A stretch of 64,000 nt of DNA, taken from the NCBI GenBank assembly GCA_026929865.2, contig CM049413.1, positions 10,796,001 through 10,860,000 on the forward strand. Direction: 5' to 3'. Numbering within the stretch: position 1 is the first letter of the stretch; every line of letters begins with the position of its first letter. Origin of the DNA: Hyperoplus lanceolatus. Taxonomy: Eukaryota; Chordata; Actinopteri; Uranoscopiformes; Ammodytidae. Below are positions 1 through 16,887 of this stretch, piece by piece. A program made the position numbers and the translations under genes. The notes below the pieces were generated by a model. The model was not told the DNA's origin, made no database searches, and saw nothing but the letters and a program-made list of their open reading frames with translations.

Positions 1-435
1 TGCTGGTAGTGAAGGGGCTTTGTGAGCGGCTATCTTTCCTGTTAGGTGTACTTCAAAATAAAAGTCAACTCACGTTTGTCCAGTGAAATGCTATCAATGT
101 TTAGCCAGTGACATGCTTTTACTGTGAAGCCGTAGCCTTAATGCTCCTTTTGTTGAACAGTAACGTAACCGCTGCGAACTATGGTTAGTGTTTTTTAATG
201 TAGAGAGAGCCGTGTCCCTGGCATATAGAAGCTCAAGCTACACACGTTTATTTTGCTAGAAAAACCGGCAGAGCACAAATCTTTCCCCAGACAAAGTGGC
301 GGTTGCATGGTATCAATAACTTACTAATAGACTAAATTGGCGAGTGTTATATTTGAGCCCTGCACGACACTCTCCGCTGATCACAGTGATGGTGCCGCGG
401 AGACACCGTGCATGTTATAAAGGCTGTGTCTTGAT
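1..435. other. No gene recognised
   Basis: AT-rich mixed sequence with only short, unconvincing reading frames. I see no splice-site, repeat or RNA signature to report. Confidence 0.4.
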
Positions 436-986
436 TCAGGTATTGCAGTCTACGAAGGCTGCATTTGAAGACCGATTGCGTCATAGCGGCGCGCAAAGGC
501 TGTCCCGTTTGCAAGGCTCCTCATATGCGGTCGTGAAATGCAGCCTTCGTTTCATGGTTTTGAAGGCTGCATCAGATGTATCCTTCATGGCCCAACATAT
601 CCCAAGATTCATTGCGTTTTTTTCAGAGATTGAATAAAATAAAATAAAAAATAACAAAACAGCAACGTGTTGCTCCATCTTCTTAACTTTTATCTTCCTT
701 TCTTTTTTTCTTGTACTTTTTTTTCTTTTCGTCTGGTAGGCAACTTCTTTTTCTTTTTTCCTCCATTGACAGGGCTGTCTCCGTTGGCAGCAATCAGGGT
801 TGCTAGGCAGCACAGGAGCGGCGAGTCGTCACGTAAGGTAACGGCTTGTTACATAAACCGGAAATGCTCGTAAACGGAGACCTGCGGAGACAGTCTCATT
901 TAACAAGGCTCGTTGGCCTTGGAATCGGCCTTAAAATCGGCCTTCATAGACCGCGAGACTGCGTCCTACCAAGTGCGTGGTCTCTG
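436..986. repeat. Palindrome-containing dispersed-repeat-like region
   Basis: A 14-bp perfect inverted pair, cgaaggctgcattt at 453-466 and aaatgcagccttcg at 536-549, is followed by a third related copy, tgaaggctgcat, near 560. Related aaggctcg, tcggcctt and cggccttc motifs recur at 904-950. Between them lies a long T-rich tract (about 680-765). The composition is that of a decayed non-autonomous DNA element, but I could not fix its ends or a target-site duplication. Confidence 0.3.
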
Positions 987-1028
987 TAATGGGACATAGC
1001 TGTTGTCTTCTAACTTTATAACTCGCGT

Positions 1029-1651
1029 GTGTTGCCAACTCTTCAGTAAGGAAAGTAGCTATTGGCTGTCCAAAAAGTCGCTAGAAGTCGCCAGATGACG
1101 TCATCGCCTAATTTGCATATTTGTAGATGACGACATCGCATAATTTGCATATTTGTAGACAGGGGTTTTATACAGTAATATTTGAATAGATGAGGTTCTA
1201 GTGTTATGAACGTGACAATCGCATAACAACCAACGTGGTAATGTTAAGTCTAGCAGTAATCATACATGCTCATGGTTTAAAAAAGCACTGCATAACATTT
1301 TGAATTGCACTACTCGTAGACTGTAGAAAAGGTGGGAAAAGCTGCTAACTGCTAATAGTGATGCTAACGGAACACGAGCGGAGAGGTGTATCTCCTGCTC
1401 TGACCGCAGCTGGGAGGGGCTGCTGCGCGAGGACCGGGCCGTCTGTCAGTGCTCTGTTATGGGGGACGGGCCAGGAGGCTCCCGCTGCTCGTTGAGAAGC
1501 GTTAAAAGTGATACTTGCTTCAGCGAAAAAGTCACCAATTACACCAGAAAAAAAAGCTAGATTTGTCGCTTGTCGCTGTTTTGAAAAAAAAGTCGCCAGG
1601 GGGGCTGAAAAGTCGCTAAATATAGCGACAAAATCGCTAAGTTGGCAACAC
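1029..1651. mobile_element. Non-autonomous DNA element with TGTTGCCAACT-type inverted ends
   Basis: The left end gtgttgccaact (1029-1040) is the exact reverse complement of the right end agttggcaacac (1640-1651). Just inside each end are related 'agtcgct / agcgac' strings: 'aaaagtcgctagaagtcgcc' at the left, and several 'gtcgc' and 'agtcgcta' motifs at 1565-1635. The element has no transposase frame. It contains a 32-bp direct duplication at 1094-1125 and 1126-1157. Superfamily and TSD were not determined; a miniature inverted-repeat element is the best reading. Confidence 0.55.
1094..1157. repeat. 32-bp tandem duplication with CRE-like and octamer motifs
   Basis: Two head-to-tail 32-bp copies differ at two positions. 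Copy 1 holds the palindromic CRE consensus tgacgtca (1096-1103); copy 2 has tgacgaca. Both hold the POU octamer atttgcat (1111-1118 and 1143-1150). The motif matches are direct readings; any binding or regulatory activity is inference. Confidence 0.55.
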
Positions 1652-3241
1652 TGGTATTTTGACAGCAAATGCTATAGACTATGCATACGTGAAGTGGAGC
1701 CGTGACGTCAGCGTTATCAGGGGAAATGGTTTCGGTGTTTACAAGAAACCAAAACCGTTGTGTTTTCCAAAAAATCCTCCCTGGGAGTAGATCTCAAAAA
1801 CTTGTGGTTTCATGCCTGCGTTTGCTGTTTTCATGTACATGATATAGTGCAACCGCGGGAATTTTTCCGCGTTTGCACCGTTTCGTGTTGCCGTGAGAAC
1901 AGGGCCTGAGCCGACCCACACATGACACCGGGATAGCTCCCCTGCTGTTCTCCATTCACAGAAGTGGATGTTCACGCTTCCGGTGTAAATGTGTTCCTGC
2001 CGGGGCTGAGTGGTCACGTTGAGAGTAGTTGCAGTAGGGCAGGATACTCAGACACCTCTTGTCCTGCTGAAAGTAGAAATGGGCATTGCAGCTTGTTTTT
2101 GTTAGCATCAATACCACATATTCTGAGATGCTACCTTGAGTAGAAATGTTCTTGTATATATTATTAACTAATATTATGTGTCAATTTACTGTGCATAAAC
2201 ATGCTGTTTTTTGAAACAATTGGTTCACAGTAGAACAATTGACACCATAGAAGTATGCCAAATGGGGGGTTGACATTTCACGTCCCTATAACCAGCTCTT
2301 TCTCTCTTGTTTTTCTTCCACAAAAAAAATCAGAATGATTTGCAACATAATAAAATATGCATTCCTATATTCCTTGTCTCCAGTGACAATCAAGTCCAAC
2401 TGTGAGTAAGGGCAGGTGGATTGTGTCAACACTGTCACAACAAGACACTGTTGAAAGAAAACTAGATGATGGCGGACTAAAGGTTCACTTCTTCGAAAGT
2501 CAAAAATCTCTTTGTTAAACGTCCACATGTAGAGTTGGCTGGCAGTGTGACTAAATCCTCTTTTGACAAGATGAGGCTGTTGATGAGGATGACTAATGAG
2601 CTAATGAATACACTGATGTTTTGACCTTAACAATGACAGCTTTCTTGTTCTGTGTATCAGAAGTGAGTGGTACAGTACATCTTTGTGTGTGAACAGGAAT
2701 TCTTTTTCCTCTCTCTGGAAGATTTAAACACTTTGGGTTTCATTTTGTGGTTTTCTCATCTCGCATCCATGCCAACATGTCATATTTATTTGACAAACAA
2801 TCCACAACTGTGTCATACAGAACAGAAGGTGTAGCTACTAGCTAGCAGTGAAGATCTTTCACATATGATCTGTCTGAAAGTTTGCAGATCGGGAGGGTAT
2901 AGTACAGTCTGAGAGAGCTGCAAAGAGTCACTCACTGGAAGCAGATTGAGTTAGAGGGGAGTGTGTGTGTGTGTGTTTGTGTAAGTGTCAATGTGATCGT
3001 GTTAAGCTGCATGCGTACATGCATTTTCATACATGAGAGGCTTTTTTGGACGTAAGTCATACTCGTGCTCTCCCTCTCTCACACACACACACCATCATAG
3101 TCTCACGCAAACACTGCTACACATCCCACACACAACCCCCTTATACATGTGCAGTCATACTCTTACACATATCAGTGTTCTGGCTAGAAATGATGCCTGC
3201 TTAAATACTTAATATGCTGTTGGCTATGTTTTTAGCATCAC
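1652..3241. other. No gene recognised; short GT/CA microsatellites
   Basis: Mostly unassigned sequence. A short (GT)n tract lies near 2961-2974, a CA tract near 3080-3091, and CA-rich sequence extends to about 3135. No frame with recognisable protein motifs was seen. Confidence 0.4.
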
Positions 3242-3272
3242 TAGATACAAGTCCGGGAACCATCACCTTACC

Positions 3273-4103
3273 GTGGTGGAGAGGTTTGTGTGCCCCTGTG
3301 AACCTGAGAGCTGTGTTGTCCGGAGCCTAGTGTTCCTGGTAGGGTCTCCCAAGGCAAAGTGGTCTCAGGTGAGGGGCCCGACTAAGAATGGTTCAAAAGA
3401 CCTCATGGAAGATCGTGATAGAAGAGGAGAGACCCTGCCCGGAGGAAGCCCGGGGCCCACGGCTGGAGCCAGGCCCAGACAGGGGGCCCGCCTGCGAGCG
3501 TCTGGTGGCCGGGTCTGCCACGGGGCCCGGCCAGTCAACTCCTCTACAACCGATGGGCCCACCACTCATCGGAGGAACCGCTGGGGTCGGGTGCGCTACC
3601 TACAGGGTGGCAGTGAAGGGCGGGGACCACGACGGACCAGACCCGGGCGGCAGAGGCTGGCTTTGGGGACGTGGAACGTCACCTCGCTGTGGGGGAAGGA
3701 GCCGGAACTGGTGCGGGAGGTGGAGCGCTACCAATTAGATCTGGTGGGGCTTACCTCCACGCACAGTCTTGGCTCTGGAACCGTACTTCTGGACAGGGGT
3801 TGGACTCTATTCTTCTCTGGAGTTGCCCAAGGTGTGAGGCGCCGGGCCGGTGTGGGGATACTCACGAGCCCCCGGCTGGGCGCTACTACGTTGGAGTTTA
3901 CCCCGGTGGACGAGAGGGTCGCCTCCCTACGCCTCCGGGTTGTGGGGGGGAAGACTCTGACTGTTGTTTGTGCGTATGGACCAAACATCAGTTCGGAGTA
4001 TTCGGCCTTCTTGGAGACCCTGAACGGAGTCCTGCATGGGGCTCCGGTAGGGGACTCCATAGTTCTGCTGGGAGACTTTAACGCTCACGTGGGCAACGTC
4101 TAG
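3273..4103 (+). pseudogene. RTE endonuclease module, C-terminally truncated
   Basis: This frame of 276 residues begins with a basic, Gly/Pro/Arg-rich leader (about residues 1-125), followed by the first two thirds of an EEP (APE-like) endonuclease. Visible landmarks are GTWNVTSL (around residue 132), the VVCAYGP strand, and [11 protein letters not shown] just before the stop. These supply the conserved Asn near the start and the D-x-N pair. At the position where most family members carry a catalytic Glu (QETH), this copy reads LTSTHS. The frame stops at 4101-4103, and the closing Ser-Asp-His segment expected of the fold is not found before the next module, so I infer an internal deletion. Nicking activity is therefore unlikely. 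The start codon is uncertain because the true ORF may begin upstream or at a later ATG. Confidence 0.7.
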
Positions 4104-4165
4104 CGGAGGCCCCTGTTCAAGAGATCTTTAATTCGCACCTCCTGCAGAGCTTTTCTAGCATCCCT

Positions 4166-6184
4166 GTGGAGGTTGGGGGCATTGAACCCGAGTGGTCGAT
4201 GTTCAAAACTTCCATTGCTGAAGCCGCGGCGGGCAGCTGTGGTCTCAAGGTCTTAGGTGCCTCAAGGGGCGGTAACCCTCGAACGCCGTGGTGGACCTCG
4301 GTGGTCAGGGAAGCCGTCCGACTGAAGAAGGAGTGCTTCCGGGATATGTTATCTCGGGGGACTCCTGAGGCAGTTGCAAGGTACCGACAGGCCCGAAGGG
4401 CTGCAGCTTCTGCCGTGTCAGAGGCAAAGCAGCGGGTGTGGGAGAAGTTCGGAGAAACCATGGAGAAGGACTTTCGGTCGGCACCAAAGTGTTTCTGGAA
4501 GACCGTCCGGCACCTCAGGAGGGGGAAGCAGGGAACCATCCAAGCTGTGTACAGTAAGGATGGGACGCTGTTGACCTCAACTGAGGAGGTAGTCGGTAGG
4601 TGGAAAGAGCACTTTGAGGAAATCCTGAATCCGGAGGCAGAGCTGGAGGCTGATGGGGGATCATCGTCAATTTACCTGGTGGAAGTCACTGAGGTAGTCA
4701 AACAACTCCACAGTGGCAAAGCCCCGGGGGTTGATGAGATCCGTCCAGAAATGCTGAAAGCAATGGGTGTGGAAGGGCTGTCCTGGATGACACGCCTCTT
4801 CAACATTGCGTGGAGGTCGGGTACAGTGCCGAAGGAGTGGCAGACCGGGGTGGTGGTTCCTATTTTTAAAAAGGGGGACCAGAGAGTGTGTTCCAACTAC
4901 CGGGGTATCACACTTCTCAGCCTTCCCGGCAAAGTCTACTCCAAGGTGCTGGAAGGGAGGGTTCGGCCGATAGTCGAACCTCAGATTGAAGAGGAACAAT
5001 GCGGATTCTGTCCTGGCCGTGGAACAACGGACCAGCTCTTCACTCTCGCAAGGATCCTAGAGGGAGCTTGGGAGTTTGCTCATCCAGTCTACATGTGTTT
5101 TGTAGATCTGGAGAAGGTTTATGACCGGGTTCCCCGGGAGATACTGTGGGGGGTGCTGCGGGAGTATGGGGTGAGGGTGTCTCTTCTCAGGGCCATCCAA
5201 TCTCTGTACGCTCAAAGCGAGAGCTGTGTACGGGTTCTCGGTAGTAAGTCAGACTCGTTTCCGGTGGGGGTTGGCCTCCGCCAGGGCTGCGCTTTGTCAC
5301 CAATCCTGTTTGTGATATTTATGGACAGGATATCAAGGCGTAGTCGTGGTGGGGAGGGGTTGCAGTTTGGTGGTCTGAAGATCTCATCTCTGCTGTTTGC
5401 GGATGATGTGGTTCTGATGGCATCATCGGCCTGTGACCTTCAGCTCTCATTGGATCGGTTTGCAGCCGAGTGTGAAGCGGTTGGGATGAGGATCAGCACC
5501 TCTAAATCGGAGGCCATGGTGCTCAGCAGGAAACCGATGGATTGTCTATTACAGGTAGGGAATGAGTCCTTACCCCAAGTGAAGGAGTTCAAGTACCTCG
5601 GGGTCTTGTTTGCGAGTGAGGGAACAATGGAGCGTGAGATTGGCCGTAGAATCGGAGCAGCAGGGGCGGTTTTGCACTCGCTTTACCGCACTGTTGTGAT
5701 GAAAAGAGAGCTGAGTCGTAAGGCAAAGCTTTCGATCTACCGGGCGATCTTTGTTCCTACCCTCACCTATGGTCATGAAGGCTGGGTAATGACCGAAAGA
5801 ACGAGATCGCGGGTACAAGCGGCCGAAATGGGCTTTCTCAGGAGGGTGGCTGGCGTCTCCCTTAGAGATAGGGTGAGAAGCTCAGTCATTCGTGAGGAAC
5901 TCGGGGCAGAGCCGCTACTCCTTTGCGTTGAAAGGAGCCAGTTGAGGTGGTTCGGGCATCTGGTAAGGATGCCCCCAGGGCGCCTCCCTAGGGAGGTGTT
6001 CCAGGAGCGTCCAGCTGGGAGGAGGCCTCGGGGAAGACCCAGGACTAGGTGGAGAGATTATATTTCCACGCTGGCCTGGGAACGCCTCGGGATCCCCCAG
6101 TCAGAGCTGGTTGAGGTGGCCCGGGAAAGAGAAGTTTGGGGTTCCCTGCTCAAGCTGCTGCCTCCGCGACCCGATTTCGGATGA
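4166..6184 (+). CDS. RTE-clade reverse transcriptase (LINE-encoded)
   Basis: A 672-residue open frame encodes a non-LTR reverse transcriptase, which in the family copies element RNA at a nicked target site. A connector with a GKAPGVDEI-type thumb/finger start lies near residue 180. Motif A reads VDLEKVYDRVP (the second copy in this window has the usual Ala in place of Val). Motif B is GLRQGCALSP and the catalytic motif C is FADDV. The C-terminal region has LRWFGHLVRMP and an Arg-rich GRRPRGRPRTRWRD segment near the end. The frame ends in DFG, followed almost at once by the tail repeats. No stop interrupts it. It was once fused to the endonuclease upstream; the ATG at 4166 may be only the first Met after a deletion junction, so this is a residual frame rather than a natural gene start. 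Confidence 0.85.
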   Translation: MEVGGIEPEWSMFKTSIAEAAAGSCGLKVLGASRGGNPRTPWWTSVVREAVRLKKECFRDMLSRGTPEAVARYRQARRAAASAVSEAKQRVWEKFGETMEKDFRSAPKCFWKTVRHLRRGKQGTIQAVYSKDGTLLTSTEEVVGRWKEHFEEILNPEAELEADGGSSSIYLVEVTEVVKQLHSGKAPGVDEIRPEMLKAMGVEGLSWMTRLFNIAWRSGTVPKEWQTGVVVPIFKKGDQRVCSNYRGITLLSLPGKVYSKVLEGRVRPIVEPQIEEEQCGFCPGRGTTDQLFTLARILEGAWEFAHPVYMCFVDLEKVYDRVPREILWGVLREYGVRVSLLRAIQSLYAQSESCVRVLGSKSDSFPVGVGLRQGCALSPILFVIFMDRISRRSRGGEGLQFGGLKISSLLFADDVVLMASSACDLQLSLDRFAAECEAVGMRISTSKSEAMVLSRKPMDCLLQVGNESLPQVKEFKYLGVLFASEGTMEREIGRRIGAAGAVLHSLYRTVVMKRELSRKAKLSIYRAIFVPTLTYGHEGWVMTERTRSRVQAAEMGFLRRVAGVSLRDRVRSSVIREELGAEPLLLCVERSQLRWFGHLVRMPPGRLPREVFQERPAGRRPRGRPRTRWRDYISTLAWERLGIPQSELVEVAREREVWGSLLKLLPPRPDFG

Positions 6185-6226
6185 GCGGTTGAAGATGATG
6201 ATGATGATGATGATAGATACAAGTCC

Positions 6227-9200
6227 CCTTTTCATCTGCTTAGAAATATTGCTCACCTTTGTAACTATGCATTTTTCAGAAGATCGAATGAGAGTTTTAA
6301 TAGTTGAAGAATTTCTTAATTTGAGTCAGGAATGTTTAAAATCCCCATATTTAGACATTCATGGTTTTCACACTGTGTAGGAACGTGACGAAAAATTATA
6401 AGTAACTGGAAAGCAAAGTTGCAGACAAATATATTCGGAGTAAAAAGTAATGGATAATCCTCTGAAATATAGTGGGGTGTAAGTATAAAGTATCGTGAAA
6501 TTGAATAAGTCATTTGTGAAATATTGATATTTTAAGCATGGAAGTTATCATTAAACAATGAGAAAAGACAACAAATCTTGCTGCTGGAGCCATTAGGTTT
6601 TCTTTGCTTACTGTAACATCCCCAACTGTCACCTTCACACAAGCAGCCTCACATGTCGGCCCCACAAATCCAGATGGCTTTAGAAGGGAAGTAATCTCTC
6701 AATGAACTCCCCGAGTGTACCGACAAACATGGCAAAAGGGCAAGCCTGACTGAGCATGCAGCATGGATATGCAGCCAATTCTCTCTTGACACAAGTGCCC
6801 TTAACTTCATCAGAAAACTCAATCCTGCAAAACGATCAATAATTGCATTGTCAGACTGCAGCTCCATTTGTTTCTTTGATTTTTGACTTTACTGTACTTT
6901 TCTCACTCAAGGAAAATAAATGCACAGAGATAATTTCATCTAAGAATTTCTCCAGCATGACTCACTAACTAATTACATGAGATGAGATGTAAGTTACAAT
7001 GCCCTGAATGTTTGAGGAAGGGGACATTTCAGAGGCTACATTGCTAACATTTCACAGTGTCAGCTTCATCCAGGTCCTGCTCCATGCCATTTTAGAAGCT
7101 TTGACAAAATCTACCATATCCCACTCAAGTGATTCATACATATTTATGCATACTTATGAGGGAGTAATCCCATTTAACATGGCGGCATCGCTTCACTGAG
7201 GACTATTTTTAATGCATCACAACGAAAAAGCTGCTTTTCTCCAAAGTATGCAACATTTATTTGCAATGACACCAAATACAGCCAGAGCTTTCAGCCTGAA
7301 AAATTATACTTGGCAGACTACGTAGGAAGACATTATGTGAATGGTGGTTGGTTAAAAAACCAACAACGTTGCATTGTAGGATAATGATTTGGATCCCAAC
7401 TGAATTACAATTCCAGAGTGATGAACTGAACTATACAAGCATACAAGTGTAGGTCTCCATGGGGAGCAATTTATCAACCGCATTAAATGACTCCATCTTC
7501 AAGTTATTAATATCAATTATACAAGCATTCTCTCAATGATTTCCTCCCATGTCAATTGCAAAAATAGTGAAAGTGAAGAACCTCAACCTTTTTGTTTCCT
7601 GTAAATAGTTAAGTGTGACCTGCACTGCAAAATGTGAATCAGGTGAATTGCCAAAACTCAATTTGCAGCAAAATCTTGGATTTTGTTTCCTCATTCAGGG
7701 ACATTTCAGTACACTTATAGGGATGCAGTAAATGTCATCAATCAGTCATTGAGAGACATGACAGGTTGGGGTTGTGTAGAAGTAGAAAGTGATGCTGATT
7801 TCACAACTCTGGTTGTTGATCATTGATGCAGACCATTATTTAGTATTTTGTTCTTATGAATACAGCAGACTTGATGTCAGAAGGCTGTGTGTAACCGTGT
7901 TAAGTTGTTTGGTGTTATGCCTACGCCAGTGTTAAGTGACTGTGCAGTGAAACAACAATTAGGCTATAAATGAAGCAGCTGTCGTGGGAGTCGCTCCTTT
8001 GTCAGTGCATTCTTGAATTACTCATATTAGCATTTTAAAGATCTGGTCCCCCATTCATAAGACAAAGTCGTCCCAGCATTACTTTTTGTCAAGCAGATAC
8101 ATAACGACAAACGGTGATTGTCGAAGAAATTCTTCTTCAAGATGTGTTGATTGTGGTTGGTCCGAAAACAAATCTGGATGAAGTAGGCTCAACAGTGAGA
8201 GGCTGTCTTTCAATGTGGACCACCAAGCTCAAATAAAGTTGACCCCAGAAATAGTAACTAATAATTCCTAATAATAACTCAGTACAACTGGGAGTCTTTT
8301 GACACCCGCTATCAGCCAACCAAATAAGAAAAAGAAAAAAAATTGTGTTTTTCAGTTGAGGGCACAGTGACTAGCTGTAAAGGCTGGGCCACGAGAGGTT
8401 GTTTGTGAAGAAAACCTGATTATGGGTCCTGCTGGTGAGGTCAATGTTCTTATTTACCAGTATAAAGGTGTCAATGGGAGCTTAAGAAAAACATAAGTAT
8501 GATTTATTGTGAAGTGGCCTTTGTCTGCATAGTAAGAGAAACATCAATGTTAAGTGAATTGAAACGCTGCTGAATGAGTCGTTGCTGTCACATTTGTCTT
8601 TTTCTTTCCCATTGGACTATGCTAGTTGCCTACACGCATGCTAACACTGGCTCTGACGCACATAATCTCCATAGCACAGCAGGTTTGCAGGATTGACGCT
8701 TATAAGTGGAAGCCCGATTTTTTTTTCAAATTCAAATTTTTTTTAATCGTATGTGTGAAGATATAAGTGAGATGATGTCAAAATGTGGGCTAAGGTATTG
8801 CTTGCTGTTCTCGCCTAATGCCAACATCCTCTTGGCTGGTATTTAAAAAGGATTTACTAAACGGTACACTGGATGGGTCATGAGGTTGGAGAATGATTAC
8901 AAAATATTACACAGATAAAATGCTGTTAGACATGTTTCCATTTTACAAATGTCTTAGTAACTGGACCTGTCTGTACCCTATCATTTCCTGTCAGTCTGCA
9001 CTCTGTAGGGCTCAGAATCGTCCAGTTTTTTTAGCATCTGGCTGCTATCTCTCCTGGAGTGACGTACAATTTGTAAAACAATAAATAAAAATGACTGAAA
9101 TTCCTAAATGACAGGGCCTACAGAGGTTGATGTGGATCATGGTTTAAATACCAACATGATGCTCCTAAAACCAGGCATTGAATCTAAATCAGTCATATCA

Positions 9201-10634
9201 TCAATACTTAGTACTTTGTCTTAAATAGACTATTTTTGGTCCAAGGAGTTTTCAAACATCTACATTTTGTATTCAATATGTGATCAATTCGAATCCACAA
9301 ATAAACTTTTATCAATTCCAAAATATTTTGGTTATTCGTCACTCAAGAGGCAATTAGGGCAAACAAAACAAAAATACTCACAAAAAAATATACTCAGTTG
9401 AAAAAAAGTCTAAAAGTACAAAATAGCATGTGGTAACAGAAAAATATACACTTTATATTAGATACACCAGAAATGATATGACGCAAACAGTTAATTTTAG
9501 GAAAAATAGCACCTGTTTCCACTCATTTCAACATACGTGGGTAGGAATGGGAATGTGTGGCAGACACTTTCATTATCTTCCCCTTTTGTTATAGAAAATC
9601 CTCTTACATTTGTGAATCATGTTCAAAAACAAATCCATCGCACAGAAAATCTGGGCAAAATCTATTCATATGATAGAAAGTAATGTTAGCCTCAGACAGC
9701 TAGTATAATGGCTGGACGCAAACTGTAAAATTCTAGAAAAACGGAACAAAAAAAATTACAAATCAGCAATGCCAAAACAGCTGAAATTTCAACAGATAAT
9801 GCACCAACATTAACAGACCAGCACCTAGCATTGCAGCTCACCAATGGTGTGTGAACGGGGTATGCCTGAAAGGGTGAAGCAGAGGCCAACTGCAATGCAC
9901 TTAGTCCTTTAAGGTAGAAGAACGCTTTTTAAATTCAATCAATTTACCATCCATTTTCAGACAAAAGCATTGTGGGGGCGTGGTACATAAAGGATGTTTC
10001 TGTCAATAGTTCCATGGTCTCAGATCTATCAAAAGGCTGAAAGGAAAGCATTTTAAATTCAGAGTTAGAAAACGAAGAAGATGAATAAGAATAAGAGCTA
10101 TATCAACCCTTCTTGGGGAAATGAAATTGTTTATTTGTTTTTTTTATTTATTTAGATAAGTAAAACTACTGATGAGAAAATAGTCAGGAAAATTTGAAAA
10201 AAAAAAGAGCTTAGACGTTTGCACTGTCATCTTTGTTTAATGAACAAAGTCTGAAGTATGTGTATGCACTTCATTCATGCAGTTAAGTGATTAGCGCACC
10301 ATTGTGTAACAAATCATGTTATGCTTTAAAAAACAATAGAATAACAGCTGGGCAAACAGTGTTCATGGTGACAGATGTTTCTTTGTTGTTGTCTCCAAAG
10401 TTGGAAGAATGGCGAGTGGGTCTTTAGAGTGACTCTCTGTAGTGAAGTGCTTTTAACTAAAATCAGGTTGAGAAATGCCAAGAGAGTTTTACACTATATT
10501 TTATCACTATATGTAATGTGGTGGCAGTTTTTGCATATGATCTCTGGACTCAAATGTTGGAATACTTATTAATGCAATAGGAAACATTTGTTATTATCTT
10601 GTACAGGCTTATAAGGATAATGAAATATATTGCA
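6227..10634. other. No gene or repeat recognised
   Basis: About 4.4 kb of AT-rich sequence without coding signatures. The longest frames are short and lack domain motifs. Homopolymer A/T tracts lie near 8720-8745 and 10138-10150. Conserved non-coding elements could hide here, but alignment would be needed to see them. Confidence 0.4.
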
Positions 10635-11210
10635 TGTTGGTGTCCCCCCCACCATCCCCCCTCTCTCTCCCGTGTGGAGGGAGATTAGCCAGCCTGACTA
10701 TACATTTGAAAGAGGACAACGTTCCTGCAGACAGCCTCCTGCTGTTCTGGGTCAACCTGCCCCACCCACGATTATAATATGAATGTATATCTCAAACCTC
10801 TCTGCCTCCCAACCTGTCTCCCCCTCCTTTCCCCCACCCAGTTTTACCTGTCTACCTATCTCCCCCTCCTTTCTCCCACCCAGCTTACCTGTCTCCTACT
10901 CCCCCCCTCTTGCCTGTCCCTCCAACTCAGATCAACCTGACCCCTCCCATGTTTACAATAACAATGTATGTATATTAGAACTGTCTGCCTCTCAGCCTGT
11001 CTCCCCTCCGAACCCACTGTTAGACGCCCCACCCCTGGGGAGTAAATGTTCCTTAAATATGTGACGATTTAAGGAAAGGTTGTCACTCTTTGCAACAACT
11101 CACATGTGTTGGAACTAGTGCACCACTCCACGGAGTTTTCTTGCTATATTGATTGAAAATAAACCTTTTGCTTCTACAACGTATCACTCTCCTTTGAATT
11201 TCTCACCACA
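10635..11210 (+). mobile_element. Possible solo LTR (retroviral or Gypsy-type)
   Basis: The block opens TGTTGGTG and closes CACCACA, giving an imperfect TG...CA inverted end. It contains a TATA-like attataatatg near 10770, a pyrimidine-rich zone of repeated ctgtctccccc units (10795-11010), and an aataaa polyadenylation signal at about 11157 followed by a short U5-like tail. The same layout is seen in LTRs. I could not find a matching TSD or a primer-binding site, so the boundaries and the call itself are tentative. Confidence 0.4.
10795..11010. repeat. Degenerate CT-rich tandem units
   Basis: Repeated motifs of the type ctgcctc-ccaacctgtctcccc-ctcctttc-ccacccag recur with drift three to four times. 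Near-copies of 'tgtatat...ctgtctgcctc' stand at both edges (about 10781 and 10967), suggesting an old local duplication inside the LTR-like block. Confidence 0.45.

Positions 11211-16887
<5,677 letters not shown>

Larger units (their letters stand above)
3242..6226 (+). mobile_element. RTE-clade (Rex3-like) LINE with 13-bp target-site duplications
   Basis: The insertion body runs 3255-6213 and is flanked by a perfect 13-bp duplication, tagatacaagtcc, at 3242-3254 and 6214-6226. It encodes an N-terminal region plus an exonuclease-endonuclease-phosphatase (EEP) type endonuclease in one frame (3273-4103), then a reverse-transcriptase frame (4166-6184). After the stop there is an extremely short 3' UTR and a GATGATGATG-type tail. 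That tail, the short UTR and the protein type fit the fish RTE group that includes Rex3; exact family naming would need a library search. A second, 5'-truncated copy lies at 46665-47854. The protein differences between the copies are few, so both insertions are recent. Confidence 0.9.

Noticed and set aside
3388..4574. Several alternative frames over the RTE endonuclease region
   Set aside because: They overlap the motif-bearing frame and contain no recognisable domain.
10783..11064. Pro/Ser-rich 93-residue protein
   Set aside because: It is a translation of CT-rich degenerate repeats within the LTR-like block.
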